Origin: Codonopsis lanceolata
Lineage: Eukaryota > Streptophyta > Magnoliopsida > Asterales > Campanulaceae
Reading direction: 5' to 3'
NCBI GenBank assembly: GCA_013146195.2
Contig: CM028383.1
Span: forward strand, 12,899,311-12,963,310
Length of the DNA: 64,000 nucleotides
Of this stretch, positions 1-11,002 are shown in pieces. The position numbers and the translations under genes are program-made. How positions within the stretch are numbered: position 1 is the stretch's first letter; every line of letters begins with the position of its first letter. The notes under the pieces are model-generated. The model did not search any database. It was not told where the DNA came from and saw only the letters and a program-made list of their open reading frames with translations.

Positions 1-12
1 AAAAAGGAGAGC

Positions 13-1080
13 TTGTGTGAAAACAAGAGTAAGAGGTCGGTTTTAGAGACTAGTGAAAGATGTGAGATAACCGGGCAAAAGGAGAGGAAAATTAGTGTGT
101 GTGAGAAAAAGAAAGAGTGTGAGAAAGAGAAAGAGAAAGAAAATGAGGCAAATTTTGATACTTATCCAGTTACTATTGTATTGCCAAAATCTATTGTTTC
201 TTTTTCAGAAACTTTTCAAGAGGCACCACCAAAAGAAATTGTGAGATTCAAGATGAAATACCAACAAGGTAAGGAAATTATTGTAGATCCTACATTTTCT
301 CAAATGTATGATCTTAATCTTTCTTGGAAGAATAAGTTGTGTGGTGAATTGTTACATGTTAAGCACCATGACATTAATAATAAGCTCAATAGAGTTGTTG
401 TTGAGTTTGGACAATTGACTAGATTTATGGACACTTGTATCATGGGTAAAATTGTTATGCCACCTAAATTATTGCATGTTAAACACCATAACTTGGGTGA
501 AAAAGTCAGAATTCCTAGAAGTGTTGCTTTAAAAAATCTGATTATTGTGGTGAATGCCTTATTCATGAGAAAGATTGTTAGACCACTTGACATGTGTAAA
601 AAGTTTCCATTGCAAGATTTTGTTAGTCACCATGGTCTAAGTGATTTGATGAAATATGGTGAATACATTGGCGATGACTTAAATTTGACATTGCATAAAC
701 CTAATCATTTATATGTGGATCCATTCATGGATGTTACATTGGTTGTTAATATGGTAGGATTGAATTGTGCATTGCAAGATGGAAAGAAAATTCTGAATTT
801 TGCATTGGGGATTTCTATGTTTCACCAAGATGTGAGTTCTAAACTTGTGATTATACATGATGTTTCTATGATGAATTATTTTGTTGCATGTCATAAGATT
901 GTTGAAGTTTCCCATGATGCGTTGATGTTTCATAAAATTTATGGATTGCATGCTATATATAAAGCTTTATCTTCTTTGTTAGATCCAATTCTTCATAAGC
1001 ATGTTAAACCTTGGAAAGGTGATGAAATTCATATTGCTGATGATTATAAGTTTGCTTTAACACATGATCTGATTTTTTAG
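13..1080 (+). CDS. Unidentified 355-aa ORF, probably part of a decayed LTR retrotransposon
   Basis: Open for 355 codons. The N-terminus (about residues 1-48) is highly charged, rich in K, E and C, and is followed by a longer hydrophobic/His-rich part. A motif LLHVKHH occurs twice (about residues 113 and 155), pointing to internal duplication. I find no protease, reverse transcriptase, zinc knuckle or other catalytic motif. A second ORF starts 18 bases after the stop and an LTR-like stretch follows it, so I infer that both belong to an LTR element whose pol was lost or replaced. The charged Lys/Glu/Cys-rich start resembles linkers seen just before the RT region of plant Ty3-gypsy polyproteins. 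The start is the first ATG near the window edge, so the protein may extend further left. Function unknown. Confidence 0.5.
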   Translation: MCENKSKRSVLETSERCEITGQKERKISVCEKKKECEKEKEKENEANFDTYPVTIVLPKSIVSFSETFQEAPPKEIVRFKMKYQQGKEIIVDPTFSQMYDLNLSWKNKLCGELLHVKHHDINNKLNRVVVEFGQLTRFMDTCIMGKIVMPPKLLHVKHHNLGEKVRIPRSVALKNLIIVVNALFMRKIVRPLDMCKKFPLQDFVSHHGLSDLMKYGEYIGDDLNLTLHKPNHLYVDPFMDVTLVVNMVGLNCALQDGKKILNFALGISMFHQDVSSKLVIIHDVSMMNYFVACHKIVEVSHDALMFHKIYGLHAIYKALSSLLDPILHKHVKPWKGDEIHIADDYKFALTHDLIF

Positions 1081-1098
1081 CATAAAAGATGTTTATCC

Positions 1099-2388
1099 TT
1101 GAGATTCCACTTTGGTTGTAATTTCTTATTGTTGCATGATTTATTATTGATAAATATGGATATGCAAAAGATGAAAGTTTTTTGGTTGATCTTTAAACTT
1201 GGTGAAATCAATTGGTTGTTTCAAATCGAGGAATTAAGTAAGTTGAGGAACGAAAGATTTGATTATGGTAGTATGTTGTCTTATATAATCATTTTATTGA
1301 TTTGCATGATTTATTGTATATGCTTTGGATTGCATAAAGTTGTGATGTTGAGCATGGTTGTGCTAAAAAGAGGATTTACTAGGTTAATGTTTAAACCTGG
1401 TAATTGTGGTTATATAAAGGATTTTCATGAGGGAACATCGAGTTGTGATAACTTCATGAGTGAGATTATAAACATTGATGGATTTACTTGTCATGACGGA
1501 TTTGGATACGTGAGTTGGTATGCCATATTGCATATTATCTTATTATACTTATTGATATTCCTTATGATGGATTTACTTGTCATTGACATTCCTTATGATG
1601 ATCTCGTTGTGTTTAATGTTGCATATGTGATGTTGTCATTCATGGACAGTCGCCGAGTAATGCAAGTGAGATATGTTAGATTGGTATTTGAACCCGGTGA
1701 TAGGGTTTGGATGTGTTTAATGGTGGGACACGTTCCTACACCAAGAGATGTTTGTACTAAATTGTTACATAACCCATTGTGTGCTAACAATGTTGTTCAT
1801 GTGGTAGTGCATAGTTTTGTTGTATTTCTTCTACAGTTAAAGGAGGAAATCTTGGTGGAGTACCAAAGTGTACCGATGGAAAGTCAACCGAGAATGGTCT
1901 TTGATCCCGGTGATTGGAGATACATGGACATGCATGGAATAGTTTGCAAATATGGAGAGTTTGAGCAAATCGACAACATAAAATCATATGGTAAGCATAA
2001 TTTTAGAGACTATATCTTGGTTACTAAATTGTGTCTATGTGATGTAGGTCTTGATTTGAGGACAAATCATTTTCAAGAGAGAGTGAATGATATGATTCTG
2101 ACCACCAACCAAGAACCAAGATTGTCACAAGCAAGGGAGAGGCATTGGAAGCATGTAGATCAAGGTTCGAGGGTTCATATGAGCATGGATCGAGGTTCAA
2201 GGGTTTTAAAATGCATAGAGTATGATTGGAAGATTCAAGAGTTCTATACAAACTTAATTCGTGGATTTATTGGAGATTCATGCTATTACAATGGCTACTC
2301 TACAAATTCAAACATGCGTTGTGAAGCCTTAGATTTCATGGATGATGCCTTAAAGACTCGAGAAATGTTCGTTAATGTCATACAATGA
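1099..2388 (+). CDS. Unidentified 429-aa ORF with three F(K/E/D)PG repeats
   Basis: Open for 429 codons. It contains three related short blocks spaced through the protein: RLMFKPGNCGY, RLVFEPGDRVW and RMVFDPGDWRY. The F-x-PGD-x-VW form is typical of the C-terminal region of Ty3-gypsy integrases, but no HHCC zinc finger and no D,D,E core is visible. The protein is rich in M, D, V and L and has several hydrophobic runs, for example near residues 55-80 and 140-170. It lies immediately before an A/T-rich, TATA-containing LTR-like region, as the last ORF of an LTR element would. I infer a triplicated, diverged integrase tail or a lineage-specific extra ORF. The length of the open frame in otherwise decayed surroundings is notable. 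Confidence 0.45.
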   Translation: MRFHFGCNFLLLHDLLLINMDMQKMKVFWLIFKLGEINWLFQIEELSKLRNERFDYGSMLSYIIILLICMIYCICFGLHKVVMLSMVVLKRGFTRLMFKPGNCGYIKDFHEGTSSCDNFMSEIINIDGFTCHDGFGYVSWYAILHIILLYLLIFLMMDLLVIDIPYDDLVVFNVAYVMLSFMDSRRVMQVRYVRLVFEPGDRVWMCLMVGHVPTPRDVCTKLLHNPLCANNVVHVVVHSFVVFLLQLKEEILVEYQSVPMESQPRMVFDPGDWRYMDMHGIVCKYGEFEQIDNIKSYGKHNFRDYILVTKLCLCDVGLDLRTNHFQERVNDMILTTNQEPRLSQARERHWKHVDQGSRVHMSMDRGSRVLKCIEYDWKIQEFYTNLIRGFIGDSCYYNGYSTNSNMRCEALDFMDDALKTREMFVNVIQ

Positions 2389-2433
2389 CTTTGGAAGCTT
2401 TTAACGCGTAAAGGAAGACTTTAGGGGGGCCAA

Positions 2434-2945
2434 GATGCAACTTTGAAAATTAGGCCTTTACAAAAAACGAGATTTGTATATTTTCCTTATTTTGGAGGAT
2501 TTATGTTTCTTAAATAGATTAGGTAACTTACCTAATTGTTGCCTACATAGATTAGGTAAGTTGAGTAGTTTCCTAAGGGGATTTTAGGTAGTTTCCTAAG
2601 TTGATTCTAAGTAGTTTCCTTAGTTGATTCTACTTAGTTTTCTTTTTATTTTTAGGTTTAGGATTCACAACTCATATAAATAAGAGTTATGACTTATTGT
2701 TTTGTAGACAACTTTTTGATTATTGATTAATATAGTTTTTGACTATTTTTCAAAACCTCCTTGTTCTTAATCGAATTTGTGATTATTTGGTGAGAGGCTA
2801 AGTAATCGAAACCCGAACTTATCAATAGGATATTCACCTATATTGTGGCGTTCTTCATTATACCAAGGTTCGTGTTTGTCTCGTAATTGGATCACGGAGT
2901 ATCACGTTCAATAACGGATCGTAGCATTGGGTCAAGGTGTCACAA
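2434..2945 (+). mobile_element. LTR-like region of a Ty3-gypsy-type element (boundaries uncertain)
   Basis: A purine-rich tract with six Gs (about 2424-2430) lies just before this stretch and could be a polypurine tract. A TATA-like motif (ATATAAATAAGAG, about 2676) is followed by a transcribed-looking leader and a closing ...GTGTCACA. No second copy is present in the window, so the LTR assignment rests on position after the two ORFs and on composition only. Confidence 0.4.
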
Positions 2946-3033
2946 TCCATCAATTCATTGACGTTCTTCGCTTGCCGTGTTGCATGCTCTTTGATTCCTC
3001 CATCGCGAGTACGCGTCTAGGAATCATATCAGT

Positions 3034-4035
3034 ATGTCCACTGAACCAAAACATCCCACACAAAATTTTCAAAATCCAAACTTCTTTGAAAAACCCAAAA
3101 CAAGAAAGAGAAATTTGGTGTGTCACTATTGTCACAAGCCATGTCATATTCAACCATTTTGCTTCCTTAAAAAGGTTGTCTATAAGGAAGAGGTTAGACA
3201 AGCTTACCTAGTTCGTAACCAAGTGCAACATCAGCCAAAAACTTTTTAAAAAATATTGGTTCCCAAAGGTAGTTATGAGAATGCAAGATCCAAGTACTGT
3301 GAGCCCTTTGATATATGTCCTGGTGCTAAGTGGTTCAATGATGAATCTGCTCCCATTATAACTAATCTTGGCCGCAAAACCATTGAGGATGATGTTTCAG
3401 GTCTACCTGACTTTGGAGATCATGAATCTCCTGCACAATCTTCGAACCCGCACTGAGCCCTGGTTCTGAGTAACTCCGCAAGTCTTTGGAAGTTCAGAGA
3501 ATGAGATTCAGGATGTAGCTCCTAATGTAGCTCCGGATGCAGCTACATCAGAAGCTACATTGGAAGCTACATTGGTCGAAAAACGCCGATACGTAAAGCA
3601 GATCCTTGAAACTTCGCCCAATTTGACTGATCGCAGCCATGACATTCCCAGCCGCATACAGAAAAACCATCTAATCTCTCAAGTGATAGGTAATATTTAT
3701 GATGGCATATACACAAGGAGAAGAGGTAAGGTTGATTCTCACAAATTAGCGTGCTTATCAAAATATTTTTGAGAGAAGCCTTACAACTTTTATGGATGCT
3801 CCAAATAATCAAAGATTATGGACTACACATTGATGTGTTAACCTTGTATTTTGATAACACCTATGCAATTTGTTTAGCACAAAAATTCAGTTCATCATTC
3901 TCGAACAAAACACATTGATATAAGACATCACTTTATTAGAGACTTGGTTGAATATGTAAATTGTTTGCATTGAACATGTTGAGACTGAAAATCATCTTGT
4001 TGATATATTTGCCAAGTGTCCTGATTTTTAGAGAT
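3034..4035 (+). pseudogene. Decayed Ty1-copia gag-pol remnant (Sirevirus-like)
   Basis: Four recognisable fragments lie in the right order. At 3034-3249 is a Gag end with a zinc knuckle, CHYCHKPCHIQPFC (CX2CX4HX4C; the usual glycine before the histidine is a cysteine). At 3256-3456 is a short linker. At 3590-3770 is the integrase/RT junction with a RIQKNH...QVIGN...TRRR signature. At 3776-4030 is the RNase H end (LLWMLQIIKDYG, then a Y-DN block and an RHH-IRDLVEY block in shifted frames). The integrase core and almost all of reverse transcriptase are missing, so a large internal deletion has occurred. Stops and frameshifts rule out a functional product. The Sirevirus-like label is inference from the double polypurine tract and LTR palindromes downstream. 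Confidence 0.75.
3513..3573 (+). repeat. Palindromic GTAGCTYC motif cluster inside the copia pol remnant
   Basis: Alternating TGTAGCTCC / GCAGCTACATCAGAAGCTAC / ATTGGAAGCTAC units form overlapping inverted repeats. The same unit recurs twice in the LTR downstream. In this frame it encodes an A/T/S/E-rich tract. Confidence 0.7.
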
Positions 4036-5333
4036 TTTCCAATCTTTAGAAATTTCTTGTGTTTTGTTATCATATGATTTTACACTTAGTTAAAAAAATA
4101 AAATAAAATAAAAAATTTAGGCATGATTGCATTTTGTCTTTAGAGGGCATTCTAGATCATTGTTTCACATGTATGTGCCTCTTGTGGTTGCTCGGGAATT
4201 GCATTCAAAATCAATTGTGATTTTTTTGTTATGATTCTCTCTCTCTCCCAGCTCTTGAGCATGTTTTAAGTCCACAAAGGAAAGATCTACCTTTTGAAAT
4301 TTAGGGATAAGACAATTTATCTTGGTACTATGGAACTTAGGTTCTCATGGGTTGATCTTGAGAAAATTGAATTCCCTTAAAAGAAAAAGTGTGAAAGCTA
4401 CTTAATGGAAAAGAGTTACCTATGAACAAGGTTGTGGCACCTTTCTTTTGGGACTGTGAATCCTTGGATTTCATGGGTTAATCAAATGCAAAATTGCTTC
4501 CCTTGGTAAATAGTGTGAAAGATTCCAAGTGACATGTTTTTATAGCTTGAAATAAAGTAGAGCTATATTCCTAGGGAAATAAAGTACCTATGGATCTTTT
4601 TGTTATGAAAAATTTATGATCTTGGGAGAGAAATTTGGTTGAGAAAACAAAAGATGCAAAAAGTGCACAAATTTTATTATTGATGAATGCACCTCTCAAT
4701 GCAACTACATTAGGAACTACATCCTTTGATCTGGTCTTTATCACTTGTGTGTGATTGAATTTTTTTTCTTCTTCTAGCTTTTAGTTATTATGTTTTTAGA
4801 CATAAAATTTTAGGACATGCATTGTTGGTAAAGATATCAGCTTGGTGAAATTTTGTTCTAAACTGTGCAAATCAATTTCCAAAAATTTCCATGTTGAAAA
4901 ATATTTAGTGGATGTCTAATTTTTGTATGGAACTAAGAGGTATTGAATATGGATATGATGTGCTCAGTTATTGCTAGTGGTGTGATCAAATCATGGTGAA
5001 CACTTAATTGTGTTTTTCAAAATCTTGGATTTTTTGAGAATTTCTATAAGATGGTTTATCCCTCTTCCTTTTCCGGTCAAATAAGGAGAGAGAGATCAAG
5101 TGTTTCTGGTGATGGTGATGAATCTCATAAACTGTTCATGTTTGTTTTGTATGCATGTGATTGCATCATTGGTATATTCTGATTTGTGCTTAATAATGAT
5201 TTCTGATTTTATACCTTGCACAAATTCAGGGGGAGATGTATTTTTCTAACCAATGCAGGTTAGATAGTTTGATTGGTGTTGAATAAACACTTGTCATTTG
5301 ATTTGATCAGAAAGACTCAACAAAGGGGGAGAT
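4036..5333 (+). other. Long non-coding 3' internal region of the copia element with two polypurine tracts
   Basis: No ORF is supported in these 1.3 kb. Two nearly identical purine tracts occur, TTCAGGGGGAGAT at about 5227 and CAAAGGGGGAGAT at 5321, the second directly abutting the LTR. A long 3' region after RNase H and more than one polypurine tract are known features of the Sirevirus branch of Ty1-copia. A weak copy of the palindrome family occurs near 4699. Confidence 0.55.
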
Positions 5334-5689
5334 TGTAAGGGTAAAATAGGCATGACCTATTTTGGTTTTGTTTCTCCTTTCTTGGTCCTTAAGTTTAGGC
5401 ATTTTTGGAAACAAAATCTTTAATTAGATTTTGGTTTTTCTTGGTCCTAAAGTTTATGAGTAATTTTTAGAAACAAAATATTTCTAAAGATTTTTGGTTT
5501 TCTTGGTCCTAAAGTTTAGGAGTTATTTTGGAAACAAAATCTATGCAAAAATCATTCATAAACCGTGTCTTTAGAGTCCTTCTCCATATGATAATAAAAT
5601 CTAGGATTTATGGTAAGTGTATTTAGTTCATAACTCTAATCCTCTTCCTTGTTGGAGTTTGCTTCCTTTTTTGCAGGTCTCCTCCACAT

Positions 5690-5698
5690 TATAAATAG
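5690..5698 (+). promoter_or_regulatory. TATA box of the copia LTR
   Basis: TATAAATAG, followed by a G/A-rich transcribed start region, in the middle of the LTR where the U3/R border is expected. Confidence 0.65.
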
Positions 5699-5802
5699 AG
5701 GACTTGAGGCAGAGGCAAAACACGCAGACATAGAGAGAATTCAGAACATAGCAGAGCAGCAAATTTAGATTTTCAGAATTCCAGAATTGTGCAGAATCTG
5801 AA

Positions 5803-5845
5803 TGTAGCTTCCAATGCAGCTACATCAGAAGCTACATTGAAAACT
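5803..5845 (+). repeat. LTR palindrome, GTAGCTTCC family, copy 1
   Basis: GTAGCTTCCAATG is followed by GCAGCTACATCAGAAGCTAC and ATTG, an almost perfect inverted repeat downstream of the TATA box. Confidence 0.7.
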
Positions 5846-6152
5846 GCTGGAACTATTTTTGTCTTCCTAGCTGATTTTAGGAAGATGTTTATTTCTTTCC
5901 ACGTTTTCTATATCTGTTTTTCTGTGGGGTTTTTGGTCTCCAAGACTTGTTGTCTTGTAAGAGTATTTGTTTGGTGATTTCACATTCTTTTTGTAAAACA
6001 ATTCATCTTTTTTAGTGAAATCTTTTTGGCCATGAGGCTATATCTACAAGTATAGGCTTGTAGATTGTTTGGTAAACCTTTGTGCTTAAATTCGTGCTTT
6101 ATTATTAAGTCTTTCGCTGTTTTTACTTTTTCTGACCATTGTGATTTCCATT

Positions 6153-6189
6153 GTAGCTTCATCAGAAGCTACATTGGAAACTACATTAT
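6153..6189 (+). repeat. LTR palindrome, GTAGCTTC family, copy 2
   Basis: GTAGCTTCATCAGAAGCTAC followed by ATTGGAAACTAC near the LTR end; the core is an exact inverted repeat. Confidence 0.7.
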
Positions 6190-6243
6190 CAATTTTTGAA
6201 GAATCCTAGCTACTTGTGTTCTTTCAGAACTCACATGTTAATT

Positions 6244-6505
6244 TGATCAATGTCATGTACAACACAAAAATACGAAAAGGAAGAAAAGACCTACTGCATC
6301 GAGTAGGAAAGCCAGGGTCGACATAAAGGCATAGGCACGAGTTGAGACACAGGCCGAGGGATGTCCACAAGACGACGACATTAATGACTATGAGGAGCAA
6401 GAGGTAAAGGAAGAGGTGGAACCAATAAGTTTTCCATGTCCAGGGGGTTCGGTAGAGCGAATTGTTCTGCGTTTAAATCCGAAACACGTAGTGACGCAAA
6501 TATAA
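6244..6505 (+). pseudogene. Plant-mobile-domain (PMD/MAIN-like) gene fragment, copy 1
   Basis: A basic stretch (RKKRPTASS type) is followed, after a stop, by an acidic run and FPCPGGSVERIVLRLNPKHV. The order F-P-x-GG-x-V-x-x-x-V/L...H-V matches the start of the plant mobile domain found in MAIN/MAIL1 proteins and in MULE and Ty3-gypsy passenger genes. Stops interrupt it and nothing of the rest of the domain follows, so it is a captured or left-over exon. The same fragment lies at 33560-33865. Confidence 0.5.
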
Positions 6506-7086
6506 GAAATAATAAAATATGGATTTACGTAGTGTAATAAGACGTCAAATCAAATTACACTAATCATATCCTTATTTAATTTTGAGTAAATCTTTTGTAA
6601 GACGATTTTATAGATTTTAATTCGTAAGACGAATTTACTAACACACGATAAGTCAGATAATGAGATCTGTCCGACAAAAATGGTCGCAAGACGTGTTACT
6701 TATATTTTTTGCGTTTAATTTCCATGAGATTCAATTGTAAAATTTGGTCAATGCCTTAGTATCTACTCCAACATTACACAGTTTGACAATGAGTTATGAC
6801 ATTGTGGTTTGTGAACATCGTTTTCAAACCTCAACCAAAACTTATAAATTGGTCAATGTAATTTAACTAAAAAATAAAATCATAAAATTAAAATAAACAA
6901 AATCCAAAGTTGATTGAAAAATGAAAAGCCTTCATTTCTCACCCTTAACCAACGGTCAAGATCTCCTTTCTCCTCAACTGAAAATGATCAAGAATTGCTT
7001 CTTTCTCATCCACCCACCTCCCTCTCCTCTCTGATAAGCCACCTGTAACTGCTCCTATCTTCAAAACTTTCAACCAAACACGCCCT
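6506..7086. other. Intergenic region upstream of transketolase copy 1
   Basis: AT-rich sequence without ORFs, present also upstream of copy 2 with scattered small differences (for example near 6960). The last 150 bases are C/T-rich, as in many plant promoters. Confidence 0.6.
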
Positions 7087-7093
7087 TATAAAA
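7087..7093 (+). promoter_or_regulatory. TATA box of transketolase copy 1
   Basis: TATAAAA 74 bases before the start codon, followed by a C/T-rich leader. Confidence 0.7.
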
Positions 7094-7160
7094 AATCCCA
7101 TCTCTCACTCTCTCCACACCAAAACTTTCTCTCTCTAAAACTAACCAACAGCCATTCGCC

Positions 7161-10100
7161 ATGGCTGCTTCTTCTTCCCTCACTCTCTCCCAAGCCGCCC
7201 TTTCTCGCTCCGTCGCCCGCCATGCCTCATCTCCCCAACAACCCAATTCAACTCTCTCCCTCCCCACCTTCTCCACCCGCCTCAAATCCGCTTCTTGTAC
7301 CACCGCCGCCGCCGCAGCCGGTCGCCGCGTAGTTCCTCGCAAGGTGCGAGCATCCGCGGCAGTGGAGACGCTAGACAAGACGGACACCTCTTTAGTTGAC
7401 TTGTCGGTCAACACCATTAGGTTTCTGGCGATTGATGCAGTCGAGAAGGCTAATTCGGGTCACCCTGGATTGCCGATGGGGTGTGCTCCGATGGGCCATA
7501 TATTGTACGATGAGGTAATGAGGTACAACCCGAAGAACCCTTACTGGTTTAACAGGGATAGGTTTGTGCTGTCGGCGGGACACGGGTGTATGCTTCAGTA
7601 TGCTTTGCTTCACCTTGCTGGTTATGATGCTGTTCGGGTTAGTTGCTTTTGTTCAATCTTTGATTTTTGTAATTGTATGAATGCAATTGGTAGTTACTGA
7701 ACGGCTTTTGAGACGTGGGTACACTTGTAGGATTAGTTGGAATGCATTTCTTTGGAATTGAGGAGTTAGATTCACAATTCAGTAGTGTGCGTGTTTCTAC
7801 AATTCATTAGTGTGTGTGTTTTCTATAATTCTTTAGTGCGTGTGCGTGTGTGTTTTGTTTGTTCTTTCTTTCTTTTCCTATGAATCTATTGCTGTTTTCA
7901 ACTTTTTGATTCGTCAGATCTGCTGAACTTTACATCCAGACATAACTATAATGTATTTTAAGATTCTTTTGGTTCGGATAGCAATTTAGTATCTACGTAT
8001 CTTTACTTTCAGTGATCTAAATGCACTTGAAGCATCGTTTACACTCCCCTGATACTAATTTATGTTTAATTGTCTATCAGGAAGAGGACTTGAAGCAATT
8101 CCGTCAGTGGGGAAGCAAAACGCCTGGTCACCCTGAGAACTTTGAGACCCCTGGTGTTGAAGTTACTACCGGTTAGAATTATATTATATCTCCTGTCCCA
8201 AGAAAGTTATATTCTTATGCTTGAGCTCGTACAGTTGAACAAATTCCTATAATCTATAAATATCATTCAATCTTATGCAGGCCCTCTTGGTCAGGGTATT
8301 GCCAATGCTGTTGGTCTGGCCCTTGCAGAGAAGCACTTGGCTGCTCGATTCAACAAGCCAGACAGTGAGATTGTTGACCACTACACGTAAACTTCTTTCA
8401 TGCTCTTTTTTCGTTGAGATTTTCAGAATCTTTATTTATAAACTCTCCTACAAAATTTTCGGCAAATGAGGAATTCTCAAGAATCTAAACTATTGGGTGT
8501 CTATTCTGTACACAACCTCTGTTAGAAGTTTTGCTTCTATTACATTATGCTATTTTTTTCTCATGTTATTTCCTCGTGTGTTTTGCTTCAGTTACTGTAT
8601 AGTAGGGGATGGATGTCAAATGGAGGGGGTTTCAAATGAAGCTTGTTCCCTTGCTGGGCATTGGGGACTCGGGAAGTTGATTGCTTTCTATGATGATAAT
8701 CATATCTCCATTGATGGAGACACAGAAATTGCGTTTACTGAAAGTGTTGATAAACGTTTCGAGGGTCTAGGGTGGCACATAATCTGGGTGAAGAATGGTA
8801 ACACCGGGTATGATGATATTCGTGCTGCGATCAAGGAAGCAAAGGCTGTGACAGACAAGCCCACCCTGATTAAGGTCCGATACTAACTGAAAGCATAGAT
8901 AGTGCAACTAATCTTGATGTAGAGGGGCAATAAGGAAGTCTTTCTTCTTGCTATTAGATTTGAACTACGCTTTGTCTAATTTTCTTCAAAATTACAGGTG
9001 ACAACAACAATTGGTTATGGTTCCCCTAACAAAGCAAACTCATACAGTGTACATGGAAGTGCACTTGGTGCTAAGGAAGTCGATGCCACTAGGGCAAACC
9101 TTGGATGGCCATATGAGCCTTTCCATGTACCTGAGGATGTGAAAAGTACGCATAGATCTTATCCTACCTTTTGGATTGATTTGAAAGTCTTGTTGTTGTG
9201 TGATTGATTTGTTAGATTTTATTTTTTTCCTCTGCAGGCACTGGAGTCGCCATATCCCTGAAGGTGCTGCTCTTGAAGCTGAATGGAATGCCAAGTACGC
9301 TGAATACGAGAAGAAGTATCCTGAGGAGGCTGCAGAATTGAAGTCAATTGCAAGTGGTGAATTTCCTACTGGTTGGGAGAAAGCTCTTCCCGTAAGTATC
9401 TTGACTTATTGATTATCTAATCAGTATAGGTTATCAGGTTGTGCATTTGAATGCATTTTTAACCATTTTCTTGCTCTTATTTTTTCAGACATACACTCCA
9501 GAGACCCCGGCTGATGCCACCCGAAACCTGTCTCAGGCAAACCTTAATGCTCTTGCAAAGGTTCTTCCTGGACTTATTGGTGGAAGTGCTGATCTTGCCT
9601 CTTCCAACATGACCCTAATGAAAATGTTTGGGGACTTTCAAAAGAACACTCCTGAAGAACGTAATGTCAGGTTTGGTGTCCGTGAACATGGTATGGGAGC
9701 TATCTCTAATGGGATTGCTCTCCACAGCCCTGGATTTGTTCCCTACTGTGCGACTTTCTTCGTGTTCACTGATTACATGAGAGGAGCCATGAGGATTTCG
9801 GCTTTGTCTGAAGCAGGAGTAATCTATGTGATGACCCACGACTCAATTGGGCTGGGAGAAGATGGGCCGACCCATCAGCCCATTGAGCATTTGGCTAGTT
9901 TCAGGGCTATGCCCAACATTTTGATGTCTCCCCAGCAGATGGCAACGAGACAGCTGGTTCATACAAGGTTGCAGTTGAGAATAGGAAGAGACCATCAGTT
10001 CTTGCTCTTTCCAGGCAAAAGCTGCCCAACCTGGCCGGAACTTCCATTGAAGGAGTAGAGAAAGGAGGCTACACAATTTCTGACAACTCATCTGGTAACA

Positions 10101-10447
10101 AACCAGATGTCATTTTAATCGGAACTGGTTCTGAGTTGGAAATTGCAGCCAAGGCTGCTGATGAACTTAGAAAGGAAGGGAAGGCTGTTAGGGTTGTTTC
10201 CTTTGTTTCTTGGGAACTCTTTGATGAACAGTCGGATGAATACAAGGAAAGCGTACTTCCATCAGCTGTAACAGCTAGGGTTAGTATTGAAGCTGGATCG
10301 ACATTCGGTTGGAGCAAAATTGTTGGAAGCAAAGGGAAGGCCATTGGGATTGATAAATTTGGGGCAAGTGCACCTGCAGGAAAAATATACAAAGAGTATG
10401 GCCTCACAGCAGAGGCTGTAATAGCAGCAGCAAAGTCAGTTTCTTAG
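7161..10447 (+). pseudogene. TKL1: Plastid transketolase, copy 1, broken by two one-base losses
   Basis: Seven exons: 7161-7637, 8081-8171, 8281-8386, 8592-8874, 8998-9145, 9238-9391 and 9489-10447, all with GT-AG introns. Transketolase moves two-carbon units between sugar phosphates in the Calvin-Benson cycle and pentose phosphate pathway, using thiamine diphosphate. The first roughly 65 residues are a Ser/Ala/Arg-rich chloroplast transit peptide. Signature 1 (KANSGHPGLPMG) is in exon 1, the GDGCQMEG cofactor motif in exon 4, and GEDGPTHQPIEHL in exon 7. Exon 5 ends GTGAAAA, where copy 2 has five As, shifting the frame at about codon 369. A second one-base loss with substitutions lies near 9923-9930 (ATGTCTCCCCAG against ATGCTCCGTCCAG in copy 2). 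Either real decay or consensus error could explain both. Confidence 0.9.
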
Positions 10448-11002
10448 GCTTTGTCCAGTTGCTGAAGATGATGGTTGATTACTTACATTTGGCTTTCTGG
10501 GTTGGGGAATTTATGCTGAAAAGGCGTTGTTAATAGATTTGGCTCGGCTCAGTTGAATAGTTGATCGTGGTGTGGCCTGGCCTCTAAGACTTGGTAATAA
10601 AGGAAGGGAAGATAGGGTTTTTCTTTTGCTGCTTTTCAATCTTCTTCAGTGGAGCAGCTGAGCCTGCCAACTGAATGAAGATAGAAAGAGAGATTTAGAA
10701 TTCATGAATACTCAGTAGTGAATTTGTATCATCACTGAAAACATGTTATTGAATTTTGTAATTGTATGTGGTTGAATGTTAATGAGGTTTGTTCTGATCA
10801 TGGATGGCCTTGGTCGCAATTAGCAGCATTAAATTTACTGATTTGATTTTGTTAGAGCATTGAAGCAATATTGAGTCTGAGACAGTTTGACAAAGAGAGT
10901 GTTGCTAAGGTTGAAGGATCATTCTCATTCATGGCTTCCGGAAATCCATCATCCTAAATGGTTGGTGTGCAAAATCTTTTATAAATAAATGGATGAGCTG
11001 GA
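10448..11002 (+). other. 3' UTR and downstream flank of transketolase copy 1
   Basis: No ORF. Contains an AATAAA-like signal near 10594 and T-rich sequence; mirrored downstream of copy 2. Confidence 0.6.

Larger units (their letters stand above)
5334..6226 (+). mobile_element. 3' LTR of the Ty1-copia element (about 893 bp)
   Basis: It starts TGTAAGGGTA directly after the polypurine tract and ends ...TTCTTTCA, giving TG...CA ends. A TATA box lies at 5690. Its right edge coincides exactly with the point where homology to the second duplicated copy begins (6227 versus 33533), which independently supports the boundary. No 5' LTR copy is seen in the window. Confidence 0.7.

Noticed and set aside
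7070..7417. 115-aa minus-strand ORF over transketolase exon 1 (also at 34425-34772)
   Set aside because: Complement of the transit-peptide exon; no motif of its own, and it exists only because that exon is GC-rich.
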